The translations under genes and the position numbers were made by a program. The notes under the pieces were generated by a model. It was not told where the DNA came from. It saw only the letters and a list, made by a program, of their open reading frames with translations, and did not search any database. Source: Pelotomaculum sp. UBA3103 (GTDB lineage Bacteria; Bacillota; Desulfotomaculia; Desulfotomaculales; Pelotomaculaceae). From it: DNA of 21,800 nt. Location of the stretch: positions 1-21,800 of the forward strand of contig DFAP01000139.1 in the NCBI GenBank assembly GCA_002365855.1. The letters run 5' to 3'. Of this stretch, positions 21,470-21,800 are shown piece after piece. Positions within the stretch are counted from its first letter, which is position 1. Each line of letters opens with the position of its first letter.

Positions 21470-21800
21470 ATGAAAAAAATATCTTTTGGCACTGACGGTT
21501 GGCGCGGTATTCTGGCCGAAGATTTTACCTTTGACAACGTCAGGCTGGTAACCAGCGCGCTGGCCCGCTACATCCTGGACCATAACCTGGAGACAAGAGG
21601 AGTGGTGGTGGGATACGACAACCGTTTTCTTTCCGAGCGATTTGCCTCTGAGGTGGCTGAAGTGCTGTCCTTCCATGGCATTTCAGTTTTTCTCGCCGGG
21701 CGTGCCACCCCCACTCCTGTGGTGGCCTTTGCGGTTAAGCTCCATAACGCCGGGGGAGCGGTCATGCTCACCGCCAGCCACAACCCGCCGGAATATAACG
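21470..21800 (+). CDS. Phosphoglucomutase/phosphomannomutase family protein, 5' part
   Basis: The first 110 residues of an alpha-D-phosphohexomutase that continues beyond the window. ATG 21470 has AGGAGGT 7 bases upstream. The start ISFGTDGWRGILAEDFT is the family N-terminus and MLTASHNPPEYN holds the phospho-serine of the active site. Phosphoglucomutase activity would give glucose-1-phosphate for GalU; mannose or glucosamine phosphates are the other family substrates, and the specificity loop lies outside the window. Confidence 0.93.
   Translation, partial: MKKISFGTDGWRGILAEDFTFDNVRLVTSALARYILDHNLETRGVVVGYDNRFLSERFASEVAEVLSFHGISVFLAGRATPTPVVAFAVKLHNAGGAVMLTASHNPPEYN

Overview
The window looks like a chromosome segment of a Gram-positive, spore-former-type member of the Firmicutes (Clostridia). 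A Peptococcaceae lineage near Pelotomaculum/Desulfotomaculum is my best guess. The basis is gene content (CsaB, TagA/WecG, LytR-CpsA-Psr, TagO/WecA, DUF4330, NamZ-type lipoprotein), strong GGAGG ribosome binding sites, frequent GTG/TTG starts, and a GC-rich coding/AT-rich intergenic pattern. The genus is an inference from protein character, not a database result. I see no rRNA, tRNA, CRISPR array or intact insertion sequence.

Region 1 (1-1260): a minus-strand MntA/HepT-type (nucleotidyltransferase/HEPN) toxin-antitoxin pair, cut by the left edge, whose promoter carries a palindrome between its -35 and -10. Behind it lies the orphaned C-terminal half of a HicB-like antitoxin. Region 2 (1185-4400): a drug-efflux operon of the yhbI-yhbJ-yhcA type, made of a MarR regulator, a short EmrA/HlyD-type adaptor and a DHA2-family 14-TM exporter, with a small relic of another adaptor between regulator and pump.

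Region 3 (4400-19240): a long cell-envelope region. It holds TagA/WecG glycosyltransferase, CsaB pyruvyltransferase, an exported protein of unknown function, an LCP-type polymer-peptidoglycan ligase, and a lipoprotein with a NamZ (DUF1343) domain. It continues with an O-antigen-ligase/Wzy-like membrane protein (opposite strand), two glycosyltransferases, a DUF4330 membrane protein (opposite strand), FabZ, TagO/WecA, GalU and a GalE-like epimerase. A coherent reading is synthesis of an undecaprenyl-linked, probably pyruvylated, secondary cell-wall polymer. WecA would start it, TagA and the glycosyltransferases extend it, GalU and the epimerase supply nucleotide sugars, CsaB add pyruvate (the S-layer SLH-domain ligand) and LCP attach it to peptidoglycan. 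The NamZ-like lipoprotein and the NlpC/P60 hydrolase would remodel or recycle the wall.

Region 4 (19256-21800): a secreted NlpC/P60 endopeptidase with two peptidoglycan-binding domains (minus), a 39-codon basic small gene with its own terminator (minus), a DUF421 (YetF-like) membrane protein, and the start of a phosphohexomutase that would feed GalU.

Between genes there are several structured elements. These are an ACAGGATT direct-repeat cluster after tagA, a chain of hairpins at 10415-10551 that shares a GACGGTTCTC core with a hairpin inside the 3' end of the first glycosyltransferase (REP/MITE-like), and two small ORFs (46 and 39 codons) with good ribosome sites and terminators overlapping or abutting their stop codons.
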